From Parus major (Eukaryota; Chordata; Aves; Passeriformes; Paridae), in assembly GCF_001522545.3 (NCBI RefSeq), contig NC_031770.1:95305779-95369778 (forward strand): a DNA stretch of 64,000 bases. The letters run 5' to 3'. This document shows positions 27,483 through 39,589 of the stretch, one piece after another. A program made the translations under genes and the position numbers. The notes under the pieces were generated by a model that was not told the origin of the DNA, ran no database searches, and worked only from the letters and a program-made list of their open reading frames with translations. Positions within the stretch are counted from its first letter, which is position 1. Every line of letters starts with the position of its first letter.

Positions 27483-30400
27483 TTTTTTGGTTAAGACTCA
27501 GCTGAATTCCTCCCCTATGGAAATGCTGGTCTTATTTGCAATATTATGCATAAATATTAAGGACAAAGACTAGGAAATAAAATTAAATCCCAAATTTGTT
27601 CCCTTGCACCAGGGCCATATCCATATGAGAAGTAAACGTTATTTGCAGTGGTGGACTGGAGCAGGTTAAGAGGAAAACCTGAGAAAGAGAATTAAAAGAA
27701 ACAGGTCAACTCATTCAAAATGACTGAATCTACAGAAGTAGATATCAGATGGCGCCATGAGGCTGGGTTAGTAAGTATTTTCTTAAAAGCAATTTATTAT
27801 CCTTTTAGAATTGATCTGAACACTGTCAGACCTTTCATATTTTATACCTGATTGTCCAAATCCTTACTCTTTGAAGGCAGAAAGTGTTCAATGCCTAAAT
27901 GCTCCAACTGTAGCCCTGTTAATATAGTGTTAAAAGGGATTTTATTATGGAACTAGTAACAGCAATTCACATGGGATATTTAGTGGCATTTAATACTTGT
28001 AATCTTACCAAACGTCTTAAGTATGAAAAGCTGTTCTAAGGAAAATGTCTTCATGTTTGGAGTTAAACAGCTCTGTGAGTTTTCATATCCAAATGTAAAA
28101 TATCTACCATGCCCAAAATTTTGCAGGTTTTAAGCTAAAAGGATTCTTTCCTGCAATGAAATAGTCTTGGCACCTTAAAATTCAGCAGCTTTAAACATCC
28201 CGAGCGTCCCCTACTATCCTTTAACAATGTAAAATCAACAGCTGAGTAATCAAATAAACAGAGTCCAAGCAAACCAAAACTTAAACTTCACCCACCTGTG
28301 ACTTCATTCCCCAGGCTGTGACTTTGCAAATTCTCTTTTGGGAGGTGAACTACAGTGAATAGTGCTGGATTTGTAGTAAAGGGCACCTCTCTAGCATTAC
28401 CATTTTTCACCAGAAAAACCTACAGCTTCCCATTCCACCTATAAAGGAAACTGCCTACACTGTGGAGGAAGAACCAAGAAATATTGGCCTGCCCTGATGT
28501 TAAATCATTATGGCTATGACAGGCATTCCTACACATGATGCATGTGCAGCTGCAAAAAAGGTCACCGTGTTTTCTCCTTGGCAGTTAACACTACGTGATG
28601 AACATCTCTGCTTCCATTTTAAATTTACACTAGCTTCACTCCCTTAAAAATTAGATGAAAAATTTGCAAAGTAATTAGATTTCTATGTCTAATTAGAAAA
28701 GACTTAATTCACTACTGATATATTTCACCTTTATGTCAGCTAGTTTAGCAGTGACTTTCACATACTCAGAGTTTTCCATACTGCTGAGCTCCAAACTAAT
28801 TTACAACCTTTGGATATTGTTATATTGTGCTTTGACAATAAATAACAGAATCCCCAGATTTTGCACTATGTTAGATCCAAGCTCCTCTTACAGCCACATT
28901 TTCAGATAAAAATCAGAGCTGCTGGGCTCAACATAGTCATGGTGTAGGCACAAACCAGCTCCACATTGTGTCTGCAGGCAGTCCTGTATTTCTAACAGCA
29001 CAGCTTCATCGACAGCCAGGCACAGGTAACATCCTAACCTAAACATTAAAATTATTGTGAGAGTATAGAACAGTGGCAGTGTATACACACACACATTTCT
29101 GTCACCAGTTACAGCAAATCAGTGTGGCACTGATAAAAATCAATGGCAATGAGCTTATTTAGAATAGACAAGGGCCTAGTCTTGAAGAACCCACCTTTTT
29201 GTCAATTACATTAATTCATTTTAGCAAAGCAGTGCTGCTGTACTTTCTAAAAGAATCTCATTAGTACTGGCTTAGCATTAGCTTGGCTACATTTGGAAAA
29301 TCAGGATTCAATTCATTTGCTTATTGCAGTAGTATACCGCAGCAAAGACAGGTTTCACTAAGAACTATACTGTGGAAGACAGGTTAGTGAGAGTGTGCTG
29401 ATAAAAAATATTATTTAAATAATCTCACTACAAGACAGCATCTCTCATCATGGATGCTGGCCAAGTGCTTCCAGTATTTTGTGAGTTAGTGCAGCCAGAG
29501 GCAAAAACAAACCCAACAGTCACCAGGAGGATTTGTGGGGCTTCCCCTGGTAGCTTCCCATCTAAGTACGATGCGTGCTTTCTGAGATCTGATACCAAAT
29601 GTGGCAGGGCTGCTGCTAAGAGGGTCACCATGGGATTATTTTAATGTTCACTGAAATGGAAGCAATTTATTACATACTGCAGTAGCATCGCTTTCGTTCA
29701 AATTATAAGAGGTTGCAGGCAGCCTTTTAAATCTGCTCTGCCTTTCCCTCTGGTCCCAGCTTACCTTCCAGCTTTTTGGAAGGATGACGCTCTGCAAAGC
29801 AGGCTTTAGAGGTTATACTAAGAACAGAGCATTCAGTAAGTACTCTGCTGACCTCCCAGAGCATGCAGGGCTAGAAACATACATCTGCATGCCTAAATTC
29901 AGCTTCCCCAATGGCCTAAGAAAGGGATGCATCTGTGGAACAAGTTTCGCACTTACTTGAATATTATCATAAAACATTTACATGATTTAATTAGATTATG
30001 TAAATGCTTTACTCCAATTTGAAGCTTTGAAAATCATAATGTCATGCTCTAAATTATGCAAATATTGAAAATGCTTTTCACAGCAGCAGAAGCAAAGACA
30101 CAAGTGAGACAGTCCTGCCACATGCTGTTCTGCTGTTCTCTACTCACTGAAGACCACACAGAATGTGATACTGTAATCTTGACTTTTCTATTAGGGTTTT
30201 CTGCACACAATGTATTATTTTGTGCCCTCATTTTATGCTAAGCCCCAAATCCAAATCTGATTTGGAAAATGTTCTGTGGTTTATATCCACATCCTGACTA
30301 AGCAGATTCCTCACAACATCCTTCCCTCTCCTTTGACACAACAAGCATTTCATGGTAAGGAGATCTCAGCAAGGAGATGCAGTAAGAGTTATTCATTAAA

Positions 30401-32560
30401 CCATCTTCCCAAGTGCTGAGCAGTGAAAAAGGGAAGTAGGTAAAACCTTGGCAAATATTTTTCTCTTAAGTTAACTTACTTCTGCTGTAATCCTTGATAG
30501 AGTAGTGCTGCCACAGTAGAGCACATGTCACTAAGAGATCCTACACATCATAGAACATTCTTTAGAGAGAACAGGCCTTTATATGATGTACAGAAATAAG
30601 TTACAACAGGCAGGGATAATTCCAAATTATTTGGAGACAAAGGGAACAGTCCCATGAGTCAAAAGAACCATCATGAATGAATGACAGGAATTAAACTGTA
30701 CACCAAAGTTGGGTAGCTGGATTTTAGCAGGCCTTTGTTATTCAAAAAATTGCTTTGTTACTATTTTCCAATACAAACCAAGTGCACCAGCTTCTTCTTG
30801 AATACAGCAATTCAGTGTATCTGAAACACTGAAGTCTGATGTTGACAGACTTCAATTAACAAAATGGACCATAAAGCATGTACTACTCTAGGGTCACAAA
30901 TCTTTCCATACCATCAAAATACCTTACCTCCAACTCCTACTGGTTCCCCAGTATTTGGATACCCTGCTCCCCCTAACTGATGATGATACCCAGAACTTTT
31001 AAAAGTTTAAGGAAAAATCCTAAAATGTTTAAATTCTAAGGCAAGGGAACTTTGAGAATAACATGTCAGAGAGACAGAATTTTTTCCTGCACAAGTATGG
31101 CTTTCCCTCACTGTACTGTTAAAGGACCTACCCTACTGCTCTTCAGCCACAAGTGAGCAAGTTATGTCACATGGCCATTGGTATATCCATGCCAATACAA
31201 ACCAGCTGGGGTAACACCCATCTCTAGCAGCAACCTATATTCCAGGCTAACCATAGAATAAGCCTGTCCATTTTTATCTTAAACACATTCTCACTCTTGG
31301 GAAAGCTGCTGCCTCAGCAATCTCTGCCGCCTCAGGTGTGTTGCCTGGCTATGGTTACGACCTCTGAGAAAGCTGATGGGTTGTTGGTAAAGGCAGTGTG
31401 AAAGTCTGTGGGGAAAAGCCACAAAAATAAACGTAAAACTGCAGACAAAGGTTTGTAGTGGGAAACATTAGCAGCTGAAGGGTTCGATAGGGAAAAGACA
31501 CCAAAATGCATAGGTGAACTTGCATTCATTGAGCTGGAAGTTGGCCACCCTACAACTCTATTCCAAGCAGCAGAGAGGACTTTCTAGCCAGGGAAATTCA
31601 CTTCAGGTATTCCAGATATGAGGAATGCACTAGTGCTAGACCCAGCAGCCTGTTAGATTTTTGCCTGAGACAGGCACAAGCCATTGCCTTTTCCCATATA
31701 CCCTGCCCTCAGATTGCAGCTCACAGATTATCATTAATATCTTGTCCATGACAACCAGAAAATACTTGTCTGCAACACACTTCACCTTTTCCTTTGCTCA
31801 GCTTGCTAGGCTTGCCCATTCTCTGCTGACCTCAGCCAGTCATCACAAGACTGCTCACCTTCTGGTTTTACAGCACCCTTTATATTCAAGACTCTGCCTA
31901 GGACAATCCACCTAAAATGCCAATTTTTTCACCTGAGTGGAAAAGTTACAATAGATAAATACTAAACTTGTAGGGACAAATTTATTTTTAAAAGTTTCAT
32001 AGAGCATTTTTCAGGGATGCATGAGTGCTCTCTGCTTTAATGATAAAATTGATGCTCATTACTACTCCAGAAAAAGTGAAAATATTTCATAAAAAGAAAA
32101 GTAATTTTTTAAAAACAACTGTTAAGAACAACATCTTCTCAACTGAATAGTAAAGTGGTTTCCAAGCACTAAGTAGTAAAACTCTCACCCTTCCCAGCAG
32201 AATTTATCCCACAATGCATAAACCAAACCTGACCCAGCCTCTGTCATGGGCAATACCAGAAGAGCTCCAAGTACTTACTCTTTACTTCTGACAGGTCTTA
32301 GGTCATAAGGCTGTCATACAGGCCTGGCACCAGAATTAAGTTGCTCTTATTCCAGGTCCAACAATGTCTTTCCTGTGGTAAGAATCCTTGAAATGAAACT
32401 CCCTATCCAAAACTGCACCCTCCTGTGGTTATCAGACAAAATAAATTGAACACAGCTGACTGAAATTATTCTGATTCAATTATTTCAACTAACCATATTT
32501 ATCAGCCTCCTAAACTCATAAATCATAGCAATCTCTGTTGGGAAATTCAAAATTGATGTG
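27483..32560. other. Intergenic, nothing recognised
   Basis: No gene or repeat family could be assigned. Short frames on opposite strands at about 29.43-29.64 and 30.05-30.24 kb overlap each other and look like chance. Confidence 0.6.
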
Positions 32561-32568
32561 GCCCCGCC

Positions 32569-32575
32569 TGACTCA
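32569..32575. promoter_or_regulatory. AP-1-type site TGACTCA
   Basis: A perfect TGACTCA heptamer sits beside GCCCCGCC, in a short CpG-containing patch that is unusual for this AT-rich stretch. A single heptamer is weak evidence of function. Confidence 0.3.
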
Positions 32576-32704
32576 GAGAAGGCGGTAGGCATCTGACAGC
32601 CTTGAGGAGCAGCCTTGTGTGAGTTGATTGAAATTTCTAGCAGTATTAATCTTAATAACCTCAGGTAGCTTCCTCCCCACAGCCTATGTCTTTCTGCACA
32701 GGCA

Positions 32705-32720
32705 GGGAGGGAGGGAGGGA
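32705..32720 (+). repeat. (GGGA)4, canonical G-quadruplex motif
   Basis: Four GGG tracts with single-A loops, the tightest form of the quadruplex consensus, on the plus strand. Confidence 0.9.
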
Positions 32721-34029
32721 GCACTGCAGCAATTACTCTCTCGTTCTCTCCAGCTGACTCTGTTTTCTGATGAGTATGAACATGTCAGTCATGTTCAGCC
32801 TTCATCCCTTCTCAGCCCTCAGCAATGACCAGTCCAAAACCTGCAGAATTTAAATTGTGATTTCAGCCTTGAGGTGTAGGACACAGAAACAGAAGCCAGA
32901 CTATCTCTCAATAAAGCAGCAAGAAGACTTAAAAACAAAAGATTTTTCGTCTGCTTTACAAGAATTGCCTGTGAACTGCAAGAAAAAAAAATGTAGAGCA
33001 CTTCTCTTAGACATTCACAAAATAGATTGAAGACATTCAAATTGTATTAATGCTGAAAATAGATGATTAAAACACAGATTAGAAATGTGTATCCATCTAG
33101 GAAACTGAACTCAAGTAACCATCCCTCACATGTGACAGAATGGTCAGTTGTTGAAGTTCACTGGTATTTGCTTCGTGATGGGTTAAACAGCTTCCATTGT
33201 GATGAAGATTTCATTTGTGCCTTCCCCAACTTTGCAATATTAATATGCACCAGATTTCTTCCACTTTACCCAGACTGACTTCTAGAAACAAAAAAAAAGC
33301 AACATTTAAACAGCTCTACCCACCTACAGCTGCTATTGGCAGACATGCATCCACCGAAGCCTCTTTCATACTTGAAAATAAATGTGTTATGCAGCCAGTC
33401 TCCTGAGGATAAAGAAACATTCCAAAGATGCTTTCCTGTTTGTTCATATTACCATCCTGCATAGCATAATCCTTTTCTTGGAAACAGCTTTATATAGGTA
33501 ACTTCTCAAAATATTATATGTGTATATTGAGACATGGCTGGAAGTCCTCAAGTGCTTTACCCCACAAACTGCATGCTGGAAAATAGATCATTCCTATTCA
33601 CAATCTTTGCAAAGTCAAGTCCCAGGCATTCTCCCCACCCACCACTTTCCAGGCAGAGTCAAAACTTGTTCATTACTTGCCTTAGCAGAAACTCTTTTCA
33701 ATTTAAAAACTAACACTTGTAGTCTCTTTTTTTTTTTTCCTTCAAGTGTGTTTGATGACAAGTTCAATTCACCATTACATACCATGTTCCCATCATCCCA
33801 TCCTCCTTGGAAAGCAGAGTTGTGTAAGGGAAATCATATAAGATGTTGGGCTAGAATTCTGGGTCTTCTCTGTAACAAAATGCATAATCCCCACTTTGAA
33901 TGTGATCTCTTGAATTCTGGTATTTGCCAGTATTTTGACTGGTATTTATAAGAAAAACCTCTCCATTAAAAACAAACAAATAAAACATTCATAATTTGGC
34001 TAAAATTTGCTCATTTTGAAACACATTTT
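32721..34029. other. Intergenic, no gene recognised
   Basis: The longest plus-strand frame of the whole window (143 codons, 33520-33951) is here, but it has no domain, shows low-complexity segments and no recognisable homology. Confidence 0.6.
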
Positions 34030-34260
34030 CTTATCCAACTCTGTGCACTGCTGTTCCACAAAGCTCAAATACCAACACCATTTCTGCTATTTGCCAGTCC
34101 TTCTTGTCTTCTCAGTCCTCTGCAAATTTTTAGAAGCTGGCAGTGGCTCAGTGAGTTTGTCTGCCAAGTCTATTTCCACCCCAGGATTCAGCTCATCTAG
34201 ACTTGCTGATTAGTAAGTATGTGGTATCTTTGGGTTTTCCAAGGTTTTCCACATTCTCCT
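34030..34260 (-). mobile_element. Old CR1-type LINE fragment, RT region
   Basis: The minus strand encodes SLDELNPGVEIDLADKLTE followed by PLPASKNLQRTEKTRRTGK and a stop. This matches the CR1 ORF2 pattern (G.DELHPRVLKELAD.L..PLS.IF ... TG) just before the core RT motifs. It is frayed at both ends. It is a different part of ORF2 from the copy at 38.4 kb, and their shared minus orientation might mean one broken insertion, but the 4 kb between them contains unrelated sequence. Confidence 0.72.
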
Positions 34261-35829
34261 CAATTCATTCTGTTTAGGAGCTTTTCCACAGTCCCTTCTG
34301 CCAAAATCCTAAACTCAGTGTGGCATCAGAATAAATGGAGAATTTGCTGAGAAGGTACCTTAGAGGGTCTTCCCTGCTCAGCCCAGCTGCTTGGCAGCTG
34401 CGCTTTAGCTCCAGGGCAATGGCAACCATTTGCCAGGCATCTTCACACTGGGTGCTTGACTCCTGGATTTAGTAAGACTCATTCATCTCTTGCTCCTCAA
34501 AGCCATCTTCTGTGCTGGAGCACTAAAATTCCCTTATGGAGTGGCCATAGCACCAAAAGCTGTAGCATCAAACAAGTTTTCTCAATAATAACTCAGAATT
34601 CTTCTGCTGTAAAGTAAGTTAGTATGGAAGGAAGAGTGAGCCTCAGATACTTTATTAATCACATCTAATATCTTGAGATGTTCTATGACACTCTAAGTCA
34701 TGAACAGGGGGATAAAGAGTGTCTGTCATAAACAAGTATTTCTGCAGATTTAACTACTGTGACTCAAGATTAACAGCCCACTTGAAATTTTCTTCTTGCC
34801 TCTCACGTTACTCTGGCTGGCTTAAAATAACGAACAGCTTAAAATCCTAAACCCCTAGAATGTACATGCTTGCACTAATAACTTGCAGATCAATAACTAA
34901 CCTACATGAACCATCTTCAATATCAGAACTAAAATGCTGCAACATAAATGGAAATTCTCTAACACTTAAATAAGTTAGCATAGGAAGATTAACACGGTAA
35001 AAATTTAAGGACTTCTAATATCATGGCCAAAGCAAGCATATAATATCATTGGGGTTTTTTAATCCTTACCCCTGTACTCTTTTCTTCAACTACTGCCAAT
35101 TTCTTTCATCTTTCCTATTTCTCTTTTCCAAGTGATCCAAATTTCCCTGATCTTGTCCTTTTCAATTCACTTTTCATTCTGTATTTGTCAGTCTTCCTTT
35201 TTACTTTTTCTTCTCTTGTGTCTTCTACTCCAAATCTGTTTATGTCATTTTCTTCTCACTTTGCTAGATTCTCACTGACCAAAGTGGCAAGTGGAATGAG
35301 CAGAGGCAATGTGCAAATTGTTCAGGGATGTATCCATGGCTTCACACCTTGCAGCTCCCTTTATGGGAAGGCCAGGCTTTGTGAAAAACTGATTTGCAGT
35401 TTTCTCTCAGTCACTTCACATGCTATTCCAGAAATCATAGGCTTTCTGAAGTTTCAGAACAGCATTCGTATCTGAGGCATCACAAGATAATTTTAAGCAC
35501 TTTCTTCATATCCCCTAGGAAAAAAATATATATCCTGGACATTCTCTGTGAATTCAAATGGAAGGTCTATACCACTACGAACTTGTATCCAAATGCTGAT
35601 CTTAATGATGATTACCTACTTTTCACTGCTCCAGTTAAATCAAAGGCATATAAGACACCATATGGTGTCTTACCACGTCAGACTAGTCAGACGACACAGT
35701 TGAAGTCCATCTTACATCAGCTACAGAATTTCAGTCTCAAATACTGCCAGTGGTAAAATACTGCCAGGCTGAAACATGAAGAAATTCCAAATGAAGAGGC
35801 CAATCCAAAATTAATGCTTTCTGTTCTGT
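34261..35829. other. Intergenic, nothing recognised
   Basis: A pyrimidine-rich plus strand around 35.05-35.25 kb gives spurious open frames. No gene was seen. Confidence 0.65.
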
Positions 35830-36165
35830 TGGGTTGTTCATGGGGGTCTCCAGATCTTTAAGGAGACAAGAGCTCTTTTTGGTTGCTATAAAAATGTTTA
35901 TTATACAAATGCATCATGTTGAAGGAAAAGAGTTCAGAGAGTTAAAGTCTGTGCTAAAAGCTTTCGGCGTAAAGTCCTGAACTCTGAGCAGCAGCTTCCC
36001 TGTGCAGAGTTTAGCTGATCTGGGCTGCAGAAGCAGTTGCAGTAGTTCTTCTTCGGGTGATGATGATAATGGTGCTGTTGCTATTCCTCTTCTTTGTGTG
36101 TGTGGCTCCCAGTACAGGGAATTAAATCCATAAATCATCCAATCAGCTAAAAACACAATTCTAAA
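35830..36165 (-). other. Possible 3' end of a transposed or transcribed unit
   Basis: The minus strand carries AATAAA at 35902-35897. The preceding 250 nt are richer in GC than the flanks and include a CCAAT-box-like ATTGG. This layout would fit the end of an LTR or of a non-coding transcript, but no family is recognised. Confidence 0.25.
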
Positions 36166-37108
36166 ACATTCTTTCTACACCAATCTGAGCTTAATTCTAA
36201 TATGCAAAAGCAGTGTCAAGCCTTACCTAAATCCTACATATGGAGCATAACATGTTTACGTATATAGTTCTATCTAGAAATGTAAGCTATGTTCTTACTA
36301 TGTTTTCATTGTGTCTAGAACTAAGTTGACTCTGTGAAGGGTATCATTACTGTACTTTAAACTAGACCTTAGGGCTTTTCACTAACTAACACAGTCTTTT
36401 AAGGCACTTTGCTATATTTTTACTTAAAACTAAAAGCTACACTTTTAGTTCATGTCTATGTGGTTTAATATATTTTAATTCTTTTCTCTCAGATTCCAAC
36501 ACTGTTTCCTGTTGGAAAATTCTATCTTCTGGATGTTCAATTCTTTACAAAGCACTGTTTTAAACTAATTTTAGTGTTGCACATAATCCAGATCATGTGG
36601 CTTCTTCTTTCCACTCAACTTCAAGGTACAAGGTAAGGACTAGAGACCTAAAGCAAACACTCAGTCTACCTAAGCTATCCAATATATGTTCTTCATTCAT
36701 TCCAGTGTTGACAAGCTATTTATTAACTTCATGGGCTTCAGGATAGATCAAGCTAATTTTAGCATTAACACCACAGGAAAAGTCCAGGTCAGTACTGACT
36801 ACTGCAGTTCAGTGTTTGGTGGTGGGTTGGGTTTTCTGGTTTTTTCTCTTAATATAAAGTTAGCACCATTTTAGTTTAAGTTAAACAGATTGTTATTTCA
36901 AGCTTCTCATTAAATGGCCAAGATTTGTATTGATTTTTATCAGTTTCACTTATATCATACTCAGAACCTTTACAAAATATTAGAAATTAATTTCTTTCAG
37001 TAATTCACTTTCTGTGGAGTAAAAACACCACACATCAAGCAGTTCTTTAACTCCATACCAGAGACATATATGAATATATAACTCTCAAAGAGTTTCAGCA
37101 CCAAACCT
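36166..37108. other. Intergenic, nothing recognised
   Basis: AT-rich. No exon, repeat family or retroviral coding remnant was seen between the two LTR-like patches. Confidence 0.6.
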
Positions 37109-37468
37109 GCTATTATAACTTTGTCCCCAGCCCCTCTGTTACCTCTGTCCACCCCACAGCGGGCAGGGAGGCTGGGGAGGTAATTTTAGCTTGCCAGATG
37201 AGGCCCTAAAAACGAGGCTCTTTCCCTTTGCCGAGATGGCAGTTGCAGCTTTATTTCTTGGGATCTTTCAGGGTGAGATGGCAGGAGGGAAAGAGGAAAG
37301 AGTATCGAGAGGCACCCCCTTTTTCAGGACAGGGGAAGGGGGTGTGGGAGATTTACACAACCAATAATGGGACCTGGGGACAACAAGATAAGGGAAAGAA
37401 CTTATAAGTCTGCATTTTCAGGGGTACATTCTTTGGGTCATACCATTTTTCCTAACTGCATTACAACA
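37109..37468 (-). mobile_element. LTR-like segment, endogenous retrovirus type
   Basis: On the minus strand the segment has a TATA-like TATAAG at 37406-37401. About 150 nt later AATAAA (37255-37250) is followed by GCTGCAACTGCC, then a GC-rich tail ending GAGGTAACA. That is the U3-R-U5 order of an LTR, and the base composition is unlike the flanks. Edges are uncertain: TG...CA-type ends with TGTT/AACA symmetry can be placed at 37137 and 37468, but no clear target-site duplication was found. Just beyond, 37103-37090 reads TGGTGCTGAAACTC, resembling a tRNA-Phe-type primer binding site, though 30 nt from the 37137 edge. No gag, pol or env remnants were seen, so it is at most a solo LTR. Confidence 0.5.
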
Positions 37469-38404
37469 CAAACCAAGAAAGAAACAAATTTTTAGACAGT
37501 GAGACTGACATTTTTAAGGAATACTGTAGCTCACTTTCAAAATCAAAGCCTACTGAAGTTTCTTACCTGTACACAATCTGCAAAGAAAGAAAAATATTTT
37601 AAGAGGTGTTTGAAAACAGAGTAATTCTTTGCTTACCAATGCTGCTATATGACTGTATAAAGAGAATTTCCTGAGACACTGAGAGCAACCCAGAGCTGTG
37701 AGATCAGTCAGACTGTGATCTGAACTTCCAAAGCAGTGGTGGACTCCTTGCTGTACAGAAATATGCTTGCCTTTGCTGTGTTATTGCCAAGGAGTATTTT
37801 GCAAGAATATTGTTTCCAAACACAATAGTAGGATTTTGTAAGAAATTCACCTGAGATATGAAAGTTTTCTGAAATCCCCTATAACATAACTCACAACAAA
37901 AATAAATATACATAGAGAAACATGCAAAGAAACACACGGGAGCAATGTGTTTTCTTGGGTCTAGACACAAAACTTTAGAGACTAAGTTATTCTTTTTAAT
38001 TTCCATTTTCTACCTTTTCTGATAAATAGTAATACAGGAATTTCTGTTTAATATTTCTGATAAATAGTGTGCAGGATGTTAATTAAAGACTGGACAACCA
38101 CATAGGGATTCTCTGCCACTACTCTTTGTAGTGTCACCAGTTGATGGTTCGAAAGGATTTATCTAAGCCAGGGATGCTGACTTTATATTTAGCAACCTTT
38201 ACTGGATTAATCTTTCAAGTACTATTTCAGTTACTTTCAAATCATGTAAACTTTAACATTAATGAGATTTTTTTTCTCTGTGCAGGTTGTTTTTTGTGGT
38301 TTCTTTTTCTGGGGGAAAGGTTTGTTAAAGGGAAGTGCCATAGCTCACCTTCATGCCTGTGAAGACCACTTTATTTTGTATGCTTTGAGCCACCACATAC
38401 AGAT

Positions 38405-39245
38405 TACATTCCATAACCTCTAGTTCTGGTATCAAGAGAGATAGTGAACAATCACTCCCTATTCATTCTCTCCCTCTGCCACTTGTGATTTTATGGACTT
38501 TTATCATTCTGTCTCAACCATCTGCCTTTCAGTCTATCCTCATACAGGTGTTGCATGCTATTTCTCATTCCTGTCAGTCTCCTCTAAAATTTTTCCATTT
38601 TACTACATTGGGCTGAAGATGGAAGAAACCACAGCTACACATAGTATTACAAATGCACCAGAGATTTATAAATATACATTATTTGGGGGGATTAACAATG
38701 CTTTGTTTTAATTGCTTGCTAGTAATACCCACATTTTAATTAAAATTTTGGCCTCTATTAAGCTGATGCTTTTAAAGATCTATAAAACCCCCAAGATCTT
38801 ACTTCCTAGTAATAGCCCTATTGGTGGTCCACAGTACATAAAATAACTGGTTTCTCCCATATTAGTTACTTAACATTTCCTGCACTAAATTTCATCTACC
38901 ATTTTATCATCCATGAGATAAGGCCATTTCATAGTTCTTTGGTCATCTTTACTACTCTGAACAGTCTCTGCAAACTTTACCATATTTTTCTGAAGCCCTT
39001 TCTCCAGAAGGTCATGAGTATACTGTGAAGCATACACCTAGGCACAGATTCTTATGGACTTCCCTGGTAATTTATTCTTTTGCCACAAAATATGATGATT
39101 TACTCCTGCTTCCTATTTCCTTTTAATCAGTTATTTAACCATCTTATAACCCTTCCTTTCATCCTACAGCAGCTTGCTTCCTCCAACAGCCTGGGATGAA
39201 ACCTTGTCAAAAGCCCTCCCTTTCAGAAGGTAATTTCCATATTGC
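38405..39245 (-). mobile_element. Old CR1-type LINE, about 0.84 kb, RT and 3' part
   Basis: On the plus strand, blocks run in the order expected for the antisense of an old amniote CR1: CCTCTAGTTCTGGTATCAAG, GATTTTATGGACTTTTATCAT, a TTCATCTACCATTTTATC block, then GCAAACTTTACCATATT and AACCTTGTCAAAAGCCCTCCC. Translated on the minus strand, the fourth block gives MVKFAETVQSSKDD, the decayed form of the CR1 KFADDTK motif. Many indels are present. It resembles the CR1 type abundant in turtles and crocodilians more than the young avian CR1s. Confidence 0.72.
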
Positions 39246-39539
39246 TGCCAGTGCTGCACATGTAGCCCAGATCTTGCTTTAGAGACAGAAATTATTAAAA
39301 ATTGACCCTTCCTGCTCTCCTGATTCTACTGTAATGCATTTTACATTTAATGAAACTAAAACAAAAGATTTCTTGATATCATTTGCTTACGGAGCTTTCC
39401 AGTTCATATAAGATTACAATATTAAAGGAAATACAGCCACATAAAAATTAGTCTGAAATCTATCCTGCATTTATTACATGTTAAAAATCAAGTCAAATCC
39501 CACACAAATTGACTGTTAGGCAATTTCCCCATCACCTTC

Positions 39540-39589
39540 ACACTGCCAGCCACATACACTGCCAAACAAAGATTCATTAGATGTTTATT
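39540..39589 (-). terminator. Candidate EIPR1 polyadenylation signal and GT-rich downstream element
   Basis: The minus strand has AATAAA at 39589-39584. It is followed within about 10-40 nt by a GT-rich stretch (TTTGTTTGGCAGTGTATGTG and onward), the usual arrangement of a poly(A) signal and downstream element. ATTAAA at 40017-40012 also has a TG-rich sequence after it and is the main alternative. Confidence 0.45.

Noticed and set aside
33520..33951. 143-codon plus-strand open frame, the longest in the window
   Set aside because: Its residues show no family pattern and contain a low-complexity Phe run from a T tract. The length is within chance for 64 kb.
35897..37468. A complete provirus between the two LTR-like patches
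   Set aside because: The two patches are not similar to each other and the 1 kb between them shows no retroviral coding remnant.
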